DNA of 64,000 nucleotides from Phycisphaerales bacterium (GTDB lineage: Bacteria > Planctomycetota > Phycisphaerae > Phycisphaerales > UBA1924): contig JADLFW010000016.1 in NCBI GenBank assembly GCA_020849615.1, positions 1 to 64,000 of the forward strand, written 5' to 3'. Of the stretch, positions 7,667 through 15,489 are shown one piece after another. Within the stretch, counting starts at the first letter, position 1. Each line of letters begins with the position of its first letter. Both the position numbers and the translations under genes were made by a program. The notes beneath the pieces are model-generated. The model was not told the DNA's origin and ran no database searches. It saw only the letters and a program-made list of their open reading frames with translations.

Positions 7667-10119
7667 GCACCAACCCGAGCGTCACCGTTGAAGGTATGTC
7701 GCCCGTTGAGTCGGAAGTGTTGAACTTCCTTCAACTCATCGGGCACGAACTTACGTCTGTTACGATCATCCACAGCCGCACCGGCAATGCGATCACGCAA
7801 ACGGTGACGCCGGACGCTCTGCCTGAACTGGCGAAGTGGATCGTCCATCACAACGCCAACGGCTGGAATGCGTACGTTCGCGTCGGCTCCGCCCGCCGCG
7901 TATTCCGTGGCGAAGGTGCCGGCTCGGCACCGGAGAACGGCGACATTGCTGCGCAGAGTTGGGTTCACGTCGATAAGGACATGCCCAAGCGTGAGCTGAC
8001 CGACGCGGAGCGTGCGGCGTGGGTCACGGACGCCACGGCGATCCTGGATCGTGAGGGTTGCACCCTCATCGTCAACTCGGGCAACGGCCTACAGGGCTGG
8101 AAGCGTCTGGCCGAGCGGTTCCCGCTGCCCGAGGGAGACGACGCGGCACAGCGTGAGGCGGTGGAGCGGAACCATGCTCTGCTGGTCGCGTGCGATGAGA
8201 AGGATATCGGCACGCGGAACGTCTCTCGGCTGCTCCGCATTCCTGGAACGATCAACTGGCCCACCGCCGCGAAGTTGAAGCACGGCCGCGTGCCCGTACT
8301 CGCGGTGCTGGTGGCCCACCATCCCGAGCGTGTGTACGCCGTCGCGGACCTGCCCCGCTTGCCCGTACCGGAGAAGTCAGCGGGCACGCCGGCGAAAGTG
8401 ATGCTGAACGCCGACGCTCGCGGCCGAGTTGTCACCGTGGATGCTCTGCGGGCAAAGAAGGTTGACGAAAAGCTCATCACCCTGTGCCGCACCCCGTGGG
8501 CCGAGGGTGGCGAGCACACCAGCCGATCGGAGCAGCAGTTCGCCGGGTCATGCGGGCTGGTGCGTGCGGGCGTGTCCGACGACGATCACTTTGCCATGCT
8601 GCTGTCCCCCGAGTGGCCGGGCCTGTCGGCGAGCGTGCTTGACAAGGGCGGCGGTGCGGAGAAATACGCGATTCGTCAGATTGAGCGTGCCCAAGAGGAT
8701 GCGGTAGACCCGACGTTGCGAGAGATGAATGACCGCTACTTCGCGGTGAAGTCTCTCGGTGGCAAGTTCCGCATCTGCCATGAGGCCCATGACGACGAAC
8801 TGAACCGGCACAAGCTCATCGCCCAGACCAAGGACGACTTCACCGCCGCGTACATGAATCGCATGGTGGTGGTCGGTCAGAAGACCAACAAAAAGACGGG
8901 CGACACCATCGACCAGATGATGCCCGCCGGCGAATGGTGGTTGCGTCACACGCACCGCCGGCAGTTTGATCGCGTGGTGTTCAAGCCGAGCGGGGAGGCG
9001 CCGAACGAGTACAACCTGTGGCGCGGCTTCGCGTGTGAACCGGCCGAAGGTGACTGGCGGCTGCTCGAATGGCACATTTTCGAGACGGTGTGCCGATGCA
9101 ACTTCGTTGCTTACGGATATCTGCTCCACTTGATGGCGTACTGGATTCAGAACCCGGCCGAGCCTGGGCACGTCGCCGTCGCCGTCAAGGGAAAGAAGGG
9201 ATGCGGCAAGGGCATCCTGTGGCGTGAGCACGGCGGCTTGTGGGGACGCCACTATCTGCAAATCAGCAACCCGAAGCATCTGGTGGGCGACTTCAATGCA
9301 CACCTGCGGGACGCCGCGTTCATCTTCGCGGATGAAGCCTTCTACGCCGGCGATCGTCGGCACGAATCCATCTTGAAGACGATCGTCACCGAACCGACGC
9401 TCATGGTGGAGGGCAAGGGCATCGACGCGGAGCAGGCCCCGAACCGGATCAAGCTGGGCATGGCGTCGAACTCCGATTGGATCGTCCCCGCGACCGAGGA
9501 TGAGCGGCGGTTCTTCGTGCTGAACGCGAGCAGCCGCCGCATCGGCGATCGTGCGTACTTCAAGGCGATCGCGGACCAGATGGCCGCCGGCGGCCGTGCC
9601 GCGATGCTCCATGAACTGCTGAACCTGGACCTGTCCGACTTCGATCCGCGCGACGTGCCGAAGACTGCGGCCCTGGCCGAGCAGATCAAGGAAGGCCGCG
9701 AGCCCGAGCTTGTGTGGCTTGATGATCTTCTGGAAGACGGGATGCTGCCCGACTCGGCCCGTGGGTACGCGGCCGACTTCGCGTATGGAAACGAGCGGGC
9801 GTGGAACGGCCAGAAGTACGGCGGCCTGTGGGATCACGCGATCCGCTGTGAACCGTTGCTCCGCCCCCGTGGGTGGAACAGTCTTGCCGCGTTCCTTCGT
9901 CAGCGTGGGTGTGACGCCAGCGTTCGTTCGACCGAGCGGAGTGACGATCGTCTTCGCGGCGTCCGCTTCGCACCGCTCCAGCAGATGCGGGAGCAGCGTG
10001 ACAAGGAACTCGGTCGCACCGGGCACCCGTGGAAGGGCGGCATTGAAGCCGCGTGGGGACACGCGGATGAGCCGGCCCCCGATTACGTCAGCGTGCTGAC
10101 GGGAGGGCAGCAGCAGTGA
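7663..10119 (+). CDS. Primase-helicase (AEP-like primase + SF3/DUF5906 helicase)
   Basis: An 818-residue replication protein. The N-terminal half resembles archaeo-eukaryotic primase-polymerases of phages and plasmids: VHVDKD at 101-106 as the metal-binding acidic motif, IVNSGNGLQGW (about 136-146) and NVSRLLRIPGTINWP (about 186-200), the usual motif II/III arrangement. The C-terminal half has a DUF5906-type helicase: Walker A GKKGCGKG near residue 510, an acidic FADEAFY Walker B about 50 residues on, and SNSDWIVPATEDERRFFVL as a motif C/arginine-finger region. The layout is like the NrS-1 phage primase-polymerase. It should let the element start its own replication. It starts with GTG coupled to the HTH gene and overlaps the next gene by 4 nt. 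Confidence 0.85.
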   Translation: MSTNPSVTVEGMSPVESEVLNFLQLIGHELTSVTIIHSRTGNAITQTVTPDALPELAKWIVHHNANGWNAYVRVGSARRVFRGEGAGSAPENGDIAAQSWVHVDKDMPKRELTDAERAAWVTDATAILDREGCTLIVNSGNGLQGWKRLAERFPLPEGDDAAQREAVERNHALLVACDEKDIGTRNVSRLLRIPGTINWPTAAKLKHGRVPVLAVLVAHHPERVYAVADLPRLPVPEKSAGTPAKVMLNADARGRVVTVDALRAKKVDEKLITLCRTPWAEGGEHTSRSEQQFAGSCGLVRAGVSDDDHFAMLLSPEWPGLSASVLDKGGGAEKYAIRQIERAQEDAVDPTLREMNDRYFAVKSLGGKFRICHEAHDDELNRHKLIAQTKDDFTAAYMNRMVVVGQKTNKKTGDTIDQMMPAGEWWLRHTHRRQFDRVVFKPSGEAPNEYNLWRGFACEPAEGDWRLLEWHIFETVCRCNFVAYGYLLHLMAYWIQNPAEPGHVAVAVKGKKGCGKGILWREHGGLWGRHYLQISNPKHLVGDFNAHLRDAAFIFADEAFYAGDRRHESILKTIVTEPTLMVEGKGIDAEQAPNRIKLGMASNSDWIVPATEDERRFFVLNASSRRIGDRAYFKAIADQMAAGGRAAMLHELLNLDLSDFDPRDVPKTAALAEQIKEGREPELVWLDDLLEDGMLPDSARGYAADFAYGNERAWNGQKYGGLWDHAIRCEPLLRPRGWNSLAAFLRQRGCDASVRSTERSDDRLRGVRFAPLQQMREQRDKELGRTGHPWKGGIEAAWGHADEPAPDYVSVLTGGQQQ

Positions 10120-10385
10120 CACCTGACCTGCGCAGCTTGTGGAGATCGAACTGGCGGAACAGCAGCCTGCGAATCGGCGACCGTGCCATCGTCCGGTTCA
10201 GTGATGGCAGCTTAGCCACCGGAACCGTTGTGCCTGCTCCGGGGCAGCTTGCGGAGCCGGGCACCCGGACCAAGCCTGGGCGGGGCATCTGGATCGACCT
10301 GGACGACGGACGCCGGTGGGTGGCCGCCGGGAGTGGGAAGGGCCACCTTCGCCGAATCGGCGATGGGGGGAGGGCGCACCCATGA
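10116..10385 (+). CDS. Small hypothetical protein after primase
   Basis: An 89-residue protein starting with GTG in a 4-nt overlap with the primase stop. The middle has a beta-barrel-like pattern (LRIGDRAIVRFSDGSLATGTVV, then GIWIDLDDGRRWVA), reminiscent of small SH3-like or Tudor-like folds, with a basic end. I recognise no named family. Coupling to the primase suggests a role in replication of the element. Confidence 0.55.
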   Translation: MTPDLRSLWRSNWRNSSLRIGDRAIVRFSDGSLATGTVVPAPGQLAEPGTRTKPGRGIWIDLDDGRRWVAAGSGKGHLRRIGDGGRAHP

Positions 10386-10389
10386 GCCG

Positions 10390-10629
10390 TGGACAGAAGG
10401 ACAGTGGACACCCCCCCTTTCAGTTGATTGGACCGACCAATACCACCACCCTCCACCACCACTACTACCACGGTAATAGGGGTGGTGGTGGTGCTGGGGT
10501 TACAACCCTCTTTTTTATCTGTCCAAAGTGTCCAAGTGTCCAAATCGGCCCTGGCGACCCCGAGAAGGCCGGTTTTGGGCTGGACACCCAAGGAACCGGC
10601 GTCTGTCCACAGAGAGGGTCGTCTGTCCA
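10390..10629. repeat. Cluster of eight TGTCCA/TGGACA hexamers
   Basis: TGGACA at 10390, 10405 and 10581; TGTCCA at 10520, 10529, 10537, 10604 and 10624. The three at 10520-10542 are nearly tandem (steps of 9 and 8 bases). Eight copies of one hexamer in 240 bases is far above random expectation, and their place just after the primase gene fits iteron-like binding sites. Confidence 0.55.
10442..10492. repeat. ACCACC/GGTGGT inverted repeat
   Basis: A left arm rich in ACC triplets (10442-10471) faces a right arm GGGTGGTGGTGGT (10480-10492), with a possible stem of about ten pairs and a long loop. It lies between the TGGACA and TGTCCA repeats. It could extrude as a hairpin when single-stranded. 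Confidence 0.5.
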
Positions 10630-11066
10630 CCCTGGCGGCTGCGGCCGGCTTCGTGGGCGTGGAATGCCCTGGAACTGGTCGCCGTGGTCCCAGAATCCTC
10701 ACACGCCCGAGAACGTTCGGCAGTTCGGTCCCATAGCCATTCAAGCAGCTTGGGAGGGTATTCTGAACCGTAGCACGTCTGCTCCCTCAGCAGACATACG
10801 CGGCGGAATGCGGCCTGTGATGTCACCAGCCTCGATTCTATCGGACCTTTCCCGTGACGGGAAACTCGGTTCCGCGTTCTCGGACCACTGCGCCGCAGCT
10901 TGTTCTCGGCCCTGTGAATCTGGGATGCCCGTACAGACTGTGCGGTCTGTAGGGATGAGGGGGTATAGGCAAAAAGTAGGGGATATGAGGCCCGTCACCC
11001 CTCGGGTCAATGTATACGTCCAAAAACGTTGATGCAGATTTTAGGTTTTTATACGGATCAAGAGCC

Positions 11067-11819
11067 ATGACCACTGAACTCACGTCCAACCGCTGGAACC
11101 TCCCTCCCTCTCCCCGTCGCGGTACTCCCGTCAGTGCCGCCATGATGGACGCCCTGTATGACGCCGCACTCAAAGGCGGTTGGCCGGCCGTCTTCAAGGT
11201 CTTCGCGGAAGGCGAGACGACAACCGAGATTGATCCGCGCGGCAACCGACCGCCCCGCGAGCGTGACGCCCGCGATAGCACGCTTCGTAACTTCCTTCGC
11301 ACCCGCCGCACCGACCTTGAAGCGATCCTTGACGACGCCGCACAGCAGCGGCGGCATCGGCTGTTGTCGAACCTGGAGGATGAGGTTGAGAAGATCGCAC
11401 TTGGGCCGGGCGACGTTACGCAAGACTTCGGCAAAGACGGCCGCGTGACACGCACCCGCGTTGACAAGCGAAACAAGCTCTATGCCGCGTTGCAGTTGTT
11501 GAAGGCTCACGATCCCGACACCTACGCGGAACGCCGCAAGCTGGATGTTGCGGGCAGCATCGACCACAAGCACACGGCCCGTCTCGATCACCAAGCGGGT
11601 ATCCGCATCACTGCCGAGCAGATTGGTTTGCTGCCGCCGGAGCGTGCAGCGTTGTTGTTGGAACTGTTGACCGAAGTACAGGAGTTTGACAATGCAGAAC
11701 GGGATCGAAACCTGGGATCAGCGGATCGCACGCGAGCGGAAGGAATGCGATATCCACAACTCGAATGTGGAAATGGCGATGGCGAAGCGGAAGGCGGGGC
11801 TGCCCCTGACTCCGTATGA
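11067..11819 (+). CDS. Phage small-terminase-like protein
   Basis: A 250-residue protein. The central part carries STLRNFLRTRRTDLEAILDD and, after a variable segment, KLYAALQLLKAHDPDTYAERRKLDVAGSIDHKH, a combination typical of phage small terminase subunits, which recognise the DNA to be packaged. The end is Leu-rich (ERAALLLELLTEVQEF). No clear N-terminal helix-turn-helix is visible, so the assignment rests on the middle section. The ATG at 11067 is preferred to one at 11010. The last 128 bases overlap the next gene, which has its own strong ribosome binding site. In an element lacking other packaging genes, a TerS would point to a satellite that redirects a helper phage. Confidence 0.5.
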   Translation: MTTELTSNRWNLPPSPRRGTPVSAAMMDALYDAALKGGWPAVFKVFAEGETTTEIDPRGNRPPRERDARDSTLRNFLRTRRTDLEAILDDAAQQRRHRLLSNLEDEVEKIALGPGDVTQDFGKDGRVTRTRVDKRNKLYAALQLLKAHDPDTYAERRKLDVAGSIDHKHTARLDHQAGIRITAEQIGLLPPERAALLLELLTEVQEFDNAERDRNLGSADRTRAEGMRYPQLECGNGDGEAEGGAAPDSV

Positions 11820-11997
11820 CCAGAAGATCATCGGGCCAACCGGCTATCGGTGGGTTGAGGCTTCGCCCGGTGTCTTCGTCACGATGTCGCTTCACGCGAC
11901 GGCGGAGGAACACGCCGCGAATCTGGAGAAGTACGCCCGCGAGATTGAAGCCGCACGCCGTGAGGAAGCATCGTCGGGAGAGGTATACGGCTCTTGA
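11692..11997 (+). CDS. Small hypothetical protein
   Basis: A 101-residue protein that starts inside the preceding gene in another frame. The start is decided by CAGGAG eight bases upstream of the ATG at 11692. It is charged, mostly helical in pattern (RIARERKECDIHNSNVEMAMAKRKAG and EEHAANLEKYAREIEAARREE) with a short central beta-like segment (GYRWVEASPGVFVTM). I recognise no family. It could be a DNA-packaging or regulatory accessory, but only context suggests that. Confidence 0.6.
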   Translation: MQNGIETWDQRIARERKECDIHNSNVEMAMAKRKAGLPLTPYDQKIIGPTGYRWVEASPGVFVTMSLHATAEEHAANLEKYAREIEAARREEASSGEVYGS

Positions 11998-12357
11998 ACA
12001 CGAATGTAAGTTTGGCTCTTCCACTTGCGATTTCACGTCGAGAGGTGTAGTGTTCTTTTGATGCGGCAACCCAGCACAATCTATGTTCCGATCGCTCCGA
12101 GCGTCCGTGCCGCATCCTCGCGGACGCTCCCGGCCACCGGCGGAAACGTCGGCCAAGCCGGTTTTCAGCCTGCCCTTGCGGGGAGTGAATGCTCCGCTTG
12201 GGTTTCCATTTCCTTTGCGCTCCCGGCGCTTAGGGCATAGCCGCCGGGGGTTTCTTCCCGTCGCCCTTGCCGAGCGTTGTTGCTCGGTTGGGGTATTCAA
12301 AGCAAGGCCCCGTGTGTGTTGCCGGAGCCAATGTAAGTTACGCAGGATGCGAATGAC
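11998..12357. other. Intergenic region with a hairpin inside the element
   Basis: About 360 bases without a supported gene. A perfect hairpin CCGAGC-GTTGTT-GCTCGG lies at 12270-12287, without a T tract. The decamer AATGTAAGTT occurs near both ends (about 12003 and 12329), the second just before the ribosome binding site of the next gene, so the gap probably holds the promoter for the following three-gene run. Confidence 0.4.
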
Positions 12358-13110
12358 ATGAGTACCAAACCACTGGACCTGCCCCCGTCGATTCACCCCG
12401 ACATGCTGCAACTGGCGGAATCCGATCTAACGATCGGCCACGACGCCGGCGGCTCGCCCGTCATGGACCCGGCATACGCGGCGGCACACGGGGCACTCGC
12501 CCGGATGCACGAAGCCGGCACCGGCCTTGCCGACGCCGAAGCACAACTCCGCGAGCGTGACGGCTCGCGGCTCGCCCCGTCCGACGCTCTGCGGCTCCGC
12601 ACCAGCACGGAACGAACGCTCTCCACTCTGCGGAAGACCGTCGATACTGCCTTGGGCACCATCGCCGATCGTCGTGAGGCCGTGGAGGGCGAGATTGCGG
12701 CGGCTCTGCAACTGCCCGAGCACCGAAGCAGCGTGGTTCACGCGAGCCGTGCCGCCGACGTGCGGGCCGCTCTGCGCGGCATGAGCCCCGATGATCGTGC
12801 CGACGCCCTTCACGCTGCCATCCTCGCGGGCGACGTTGAGGCCGTGGCGTCAGTGTTGTCGGCGTCCCCGCTCGCGTCTGGGCTGTCGCGTGACGATCTC
12901 AAGCGATTGCAGACCGACGCGGAGCACCAGTTCGCCCCGCGTCTCACGGCCCTTCGTACCGGCCTGGACAAAGCCCGTGACATTCTCGCCCGAGCGGACG
13001 ACCTGACGCATACGCGGTTCGCCGGCATCGTTGGGCAGGGGGACTCAGCCGCCGGCCGAGCCGAAGCCGCTCTCCGCCGTGCGGAAGTGATTGCGGGAGG
13101 TGCGGCGTGA
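12358..13110 (+). CDS. Hypothetical helical protein of the element
   Basis: A 250-residue protein, Ala-rich and predicted by eye to be almost wholly alpha-helical, with long heptad-like stretches (about residues 45-115 and 185-245) suggesting coiled coils. I recognise no family. It is preceded by an AGGATG-type ribosome binding site, and its stop overlaps the GTG of the next gene. Together with the next two genes it forms a tightly coupled trio after the TerS-like gene, the place where phages often put head-assembly genes, but no direct evidence supports a structural role. Confidence 0.65.
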   Translation: MSTKPLDLPPSIHPDMLQLAESDLTIGHDAGGSPVMDPAYAAAHGALARMHEAGTGLADAEAQLRERDGSRLAPSDALRLRTSTERTLSTLRKTVDTALGTIADRREAVEGEIAAALQLPEHRSSVVHASRAADVRAALRGMSPDDRADALHAAILAGDVEAVASVLSASPLASGLSRDDLKRLQTDAEHQFAPRLTALRTGLDKARDILARADDLTHTRFAGIVGQGDSAAGRAEAALRRAEVIAGGAA

Positions 13111-13784
13111 GCACCACCAACACCGACACCCGTGCGGAGATTGACAAGATCACCCAGACGCTTGCGAAGGTCCGCGATGAGCACAAGGCCGAGAAGGCCG
13201 CGATGCTCGGCCCGATCCGCCAAGCTCTTGGCCTGGGCGACGACGCCGGCACCGATGCGATCTTGGCGGCACTCACGAGCCGCACGCCCGACGCCGAAGC
13301 ACTCGTGACCCAGCGTACCGCCGCTCTCACGAAAGAGCGTGACGACGCGAAGGCAGCCGCCGACACGATCAAGGCGGAGCGTAACGCGGAAAAGATCGAC
13401 GCGACTCTGAACGCGGCCTTTGACAAGAGCGGGGCCAAGCCGGAGCACCGGCCGGATTTCCTGTTGCTCGCCAAGGCTTTGTTCACCGTCGATGCGAGGG
13501 GCCGCGTTGTGACTCGTGACGATGCCGCCGACACGCTTCCCGGTGTTGAGCCGGCCGCGTGGATCGTCGGCCAGTTGCGGGCCAGCCGGCCGCACTACTG
13601 GCCCACCAGCACCGGCGGCGGTGCCAGCGGCGGCAGGGCTCACGGTGCCCCGTTGGGCGACACGTCGTGCTTCGACCCGCGCAGCCCGCGATTCAATATG
13701 TCGGACCAGATGCGTTACGAAAAGAAGTGGGGTACGGAAGCCGCCGACCGGGCTATCCGCATGTATGGAGGTGCCCGCCGATGA
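13107..13784 (+). CDS. Hypothetical protein, scaffold-like layout
   Basis: A 225-residue protein starting with GTG in a 4-nt overlap. Residues 1-110 are charged and helical (KVRDEHKAEKAAMLG, RTAALTKERDDAKAAADTIK), then a compact segment (DFLLLAKALFTVDARGRVVTRDD), a Gly-rich linker (TSTGGGASGGRAHG) and a short conserved-looking tail (MSDQMRYEKKWGTEAADRAI). A coiled-coil head with a compact tail resembles phage scaffolding or minor head proteins in outline only. I cannot assign a family. Confidence 0.6.
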   Translation: MSTTNTDTRAEIDKITQTLAKVRDEHKAEKAAMLGPIRQALGLGDDAGTDAILAALTSRTPDAEALVTQRTAALTKERDDAKAAADTIKAERNAEKIDATLNAAFDKSGAKPEHRPDFLLLAKALFTVDARGRVVTRDDAADTLPGVEPAAWIVGQLRASRPHYWPTSTGGGASGGRAHGAPLGDTSCFDPRSPRFNMSDQMRYEKKWGTEAADRAIRMYGGARR

Positions 13785-14017
13785 ACGATCAACAGATGGC
13801 CGACTTCCTCTCCCCGCTCGTTACGCGATTCGTCCAGCATCGCGGCCGGGTCAATCGTGATACAGCGGCGGCAATCGTCCAGTTGGCCCGTCAGCAGCAG
13901 TTTGGGCCGGACGGCCCGCTGACGCGGCCGGGGTTAGAGGAAATCGCCGAAGCGGCGGAAGCGTTCCCCGCGTCGGACGTGCTGACGGTGAAGGAGTTCT
14001 TTCACGGGCGGTTGTGA
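13781..14017 (+). CDS. Small hypothetical protein
   Basis: A 78-residue protein whose ATG overlaps the preceding stop in ATGA. It looks like a small helical bundle (MADFLSPLVTRFVQHRGRV, NRDTAAAIVQLARQQ) ending in VLTVKEFFHGRL. No family is recognised. Its last 16 bases overlap, tail to tail, the end of the ACP-like gene on the other strand, which marks the border between the core and cargo blocks of the element. Confidence 0.55.
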   Translation: MNDQQMADFLSPLVTRFVQHRGRVNRDTAAAIVQLARQQQFGPDGPLTRPGLEEIAEAAEAFPASDVLTVKEFFHGRL

Positions 14018-14454
14018 ACGCAGCCCGTAACAATCCGCACTACGTCGCCAACTGTCGTGGCGCTCTGTAGCGCGCCCGGCTCCAACTTCACCCCTACTCG
14101 GTCCTCGCACTCGCCAAGAAACTCCACTATCGCCAGCGCGTCGAAGGGTGCATCAACCACAATATCAAGTGGATCATCGGGAACAAACCAATGATTCGGC
14201 CAGCCGCAAGCGGCTTCGACTGCTTGGCACACCCGCTCGGCGATATCAAGGTCATACCCCGCATCACGCCAAATCGCCCGCGTCTCAGCCGAACGCAAGC
14301 GGAGTTGCTGTGAGATTTCCGAAGTATGCCGCCAACCGTAGTACCAAGTTCCGAAGCACTGATAGAAGCTACCAAGGACACCACCCTGACTCCTGGCGAG
14401 TCTCACACGGTGCAAAGCCGAAGCCTCACTGGACAGCGGTTGGGCGGTAACCAT
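14002..14454 (-). CDS. ACP-like protein lacking the carrier serine, next to RHS gene
   Basis: A 150-residue protein. Residues about 93-142 line up with the acyl carrier protein fold: a DALAIVEFLGECEDRVGVKL segment matches the family's DSLDTVELVMALEEEFGIEI, and SATTVGDVVRIV matches the last helix. The serine that carries phosphopantetheine is replaced by Ala106, so it cannot be a normal acyl carrier. The N-terminal 90 residues are unassigned, with aromatic clusters (FGTWYYGWRH). It begins 12 bases after the RHS-core gene on the same strand (a TTG at 14463 would leave only 3), so they are one operon. A partner or immunity role for the RHS protein is plausible inference. Confidence 0.6.
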   Translation of the reverse strand: MVTAQPLSSEASALHRVRLARSQGGVLGSFYQCFGTWYYGWRHTSEISQQLRLRSAETRAIWRDAGYDLDIAERVCQAVEAACGWPNHWFVPDDPLDIVVDAPFDALAIVEFLGECEDRVGVKLEPGALQSATTVGDVVRIVTGCVHNRP

Positions 14455-14466
14455 TGCGCACAAATG

Positions 14467-15381
14467 CTAGGGCGTCTGGCCGTAACACTTCGCACCACAG
14501 TACATGCTCATTCCGGCTTCTATCCACGCGACCCCTGCAACGCCCCCCTTCACCGCGCCTCCGACTCCACGACCTTTCGCAAGGTTGGCAAGCCCTCGGA
14601 ATGCGCCCTTCACTCGGGAACCGATTGCCCCCTTGCTCAATCCAGATTCCTTCATCGCCAACGAAGTGCATCGAGCGATGGTGGTTCTCTGACTTGCACC
14701 GGCACGAGCGGCGTCCCAGCGGATACGTCTGGCCAACTGATCCCACCCAATGCGTTGGGCAGCCTTGGCCGCCCCCTCTTTCGGCACAATCGGAGCCATG
14801 CCGACACCGCCGACACCCGCAGCAGCAGCAGCGGCCTTAGCGAGTTGAATGTTGAGGTCCGCCATGCACGACTTCCAGCAATCCGCAACGTCTGTCGCGG
14901 CGCACACAGCACCCTTCAATACCGGCTGACTTGCGGAGCCGTCACCTGTGTAGGCCCACTGCCCCAGACTTTGAGAGGTGTCGAACGGGTTCATACCGAA
15001 CCCTCTCAAATAACCACACTTCGCGGCATCCAACGTATCCGGGTCAGGGTCCCAGTCACCCGTAAGCAACCATTCCACCGGCCCAAGTCCCGGCGGGTCG
15101 GTGCGTGCAAGCGGATCGGACCCGACATACTGATAGAGGTTCATGCCATCGGCATACTGAACGGCCGGATCGGTGAGGTCCATGTTGACCGGACCATCCA
15201 TGTCAAGTTTGGGGTGAGTAGTGATGGACGCGGCTTGGTGCATCCACAAATGCTGGGTGCCAAGTGGATCGCGCTGCAACCACCGTCCCGTGGTCGGGTC
15301 ATACCACCTCGCATGAGCCGTCGGCACGAACCATGCGAGCATTGCGGCAACGATCAACAGCATCCGGTAGGTGGCGTTCAT
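14467..15381 (-). CDS. Secreted protein with single RHS-associated core motif
   Basis: A 304-residue protein with a signal peptide (MNATYRMLLIVAAMLAW..., cleavage near residue 22) followed at once by the RHS repeat-associated core: WYDPTTGRWLQRDPLG, then DGMNLYQYVGSDPLARTDPPGL. Normally this core ends an RHS shell of over a thousand residues; here the shell is missing. The C-terminal 190 residues are unrecognised, with seven or so cysteines and an Ala/Gly-rich helical part, the position where RHS proteins carry their variable toxin domain. The ATG at 15381 has GGAGG at good spacing. It could be a stripped-down secreted effector or a remnant of one; the intact frame and ribosome site favour a working gene. 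Confidence 0.75.
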   Translation of the reverse strand: MNATYRMLLIVAAMLAWFVPTAHARWYDPTTGRWLQRDPLGTQHLWMHQAASITTHPKLDMDGPVNMDLTDPAVQYADGMNLYQYVGSDPLARTDPPGLGPVEWLLTGDWDPDPDTLDAAKCGYLRGFGMNPFDTSQSLGQWAYTGDGSASQPVLKGAVCAATDVADCWKSCMADLNIQLAKAAAAAAGVGGVGMAPIVPKEGAAKAAQRIGWDQLARRIRWDAARAGASQRTTIARCTSLAMKESGLSKGAIGSRVKGAFRGLANLAKGRGVGGAVKGGVAGVAWIEAGMSMYCGAKCYGQTP

Positions 15382-15489
15382 CGGCGGAACCTCCGCGCCC
15401 GGTGGACGGGCAATGCCCAACAGTATCCCCGAACCCCGTCAATCCCGCAACTCAGACCCGACAGCCGGTGGAAAGGTGGTGCGAACCCT

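Larger units (their letters stand above)
10386..11066. other. Non-coding repeat-rich region, candidate replication origin
   Basis: About 680 bases without a convincing gene, directly downstream of the primase module. It holds eight copies of TGTCCA/TGGACA between 10390 and 10629, a GGTGGT/ACCACC inverted repeat (10442-10492), a T-rich tract (10509-10519), and a perfect 7-bp palindrome at 10932-10951 (TACAGAC/GTCTGTA). The base composition is visibly less GC-rich than around it. A reading frame begins with ATG at 10382 overlapping the previous stop, but its composition (runs of His, Tyr, Gly and Pro) does not look like a protein. An origin or a regulatory region are the main options. Confidence 0.5.

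Noticed and set aside
10382..11032. Open frame starting with ATG in an ATGA overlap after the small post-primase gene
   Set aside because: Composition is dominated by runs of His/Tyr, Gly and Pro from simple repeats and hairpins, with no ordered domain pattern; treated as non-coding, though the overlap leaves some doubt.
12025..12240. Short open frames in the 360-base gap of the island
   Set aside because: No ribosome binding site, Arg/Pro/Ser-rich products, and they span a hairpin; not supported as genes.
14467..15381. Reading the RHS-core gene as a pseudogene fragment of a full RHS gene
   Set aside because: It has its own signal peptide, an ATG with GGAGG at good spacing and an uninterrupted frame; a designed short form fits better, although decay from a longer ancestor cannot be excluded.
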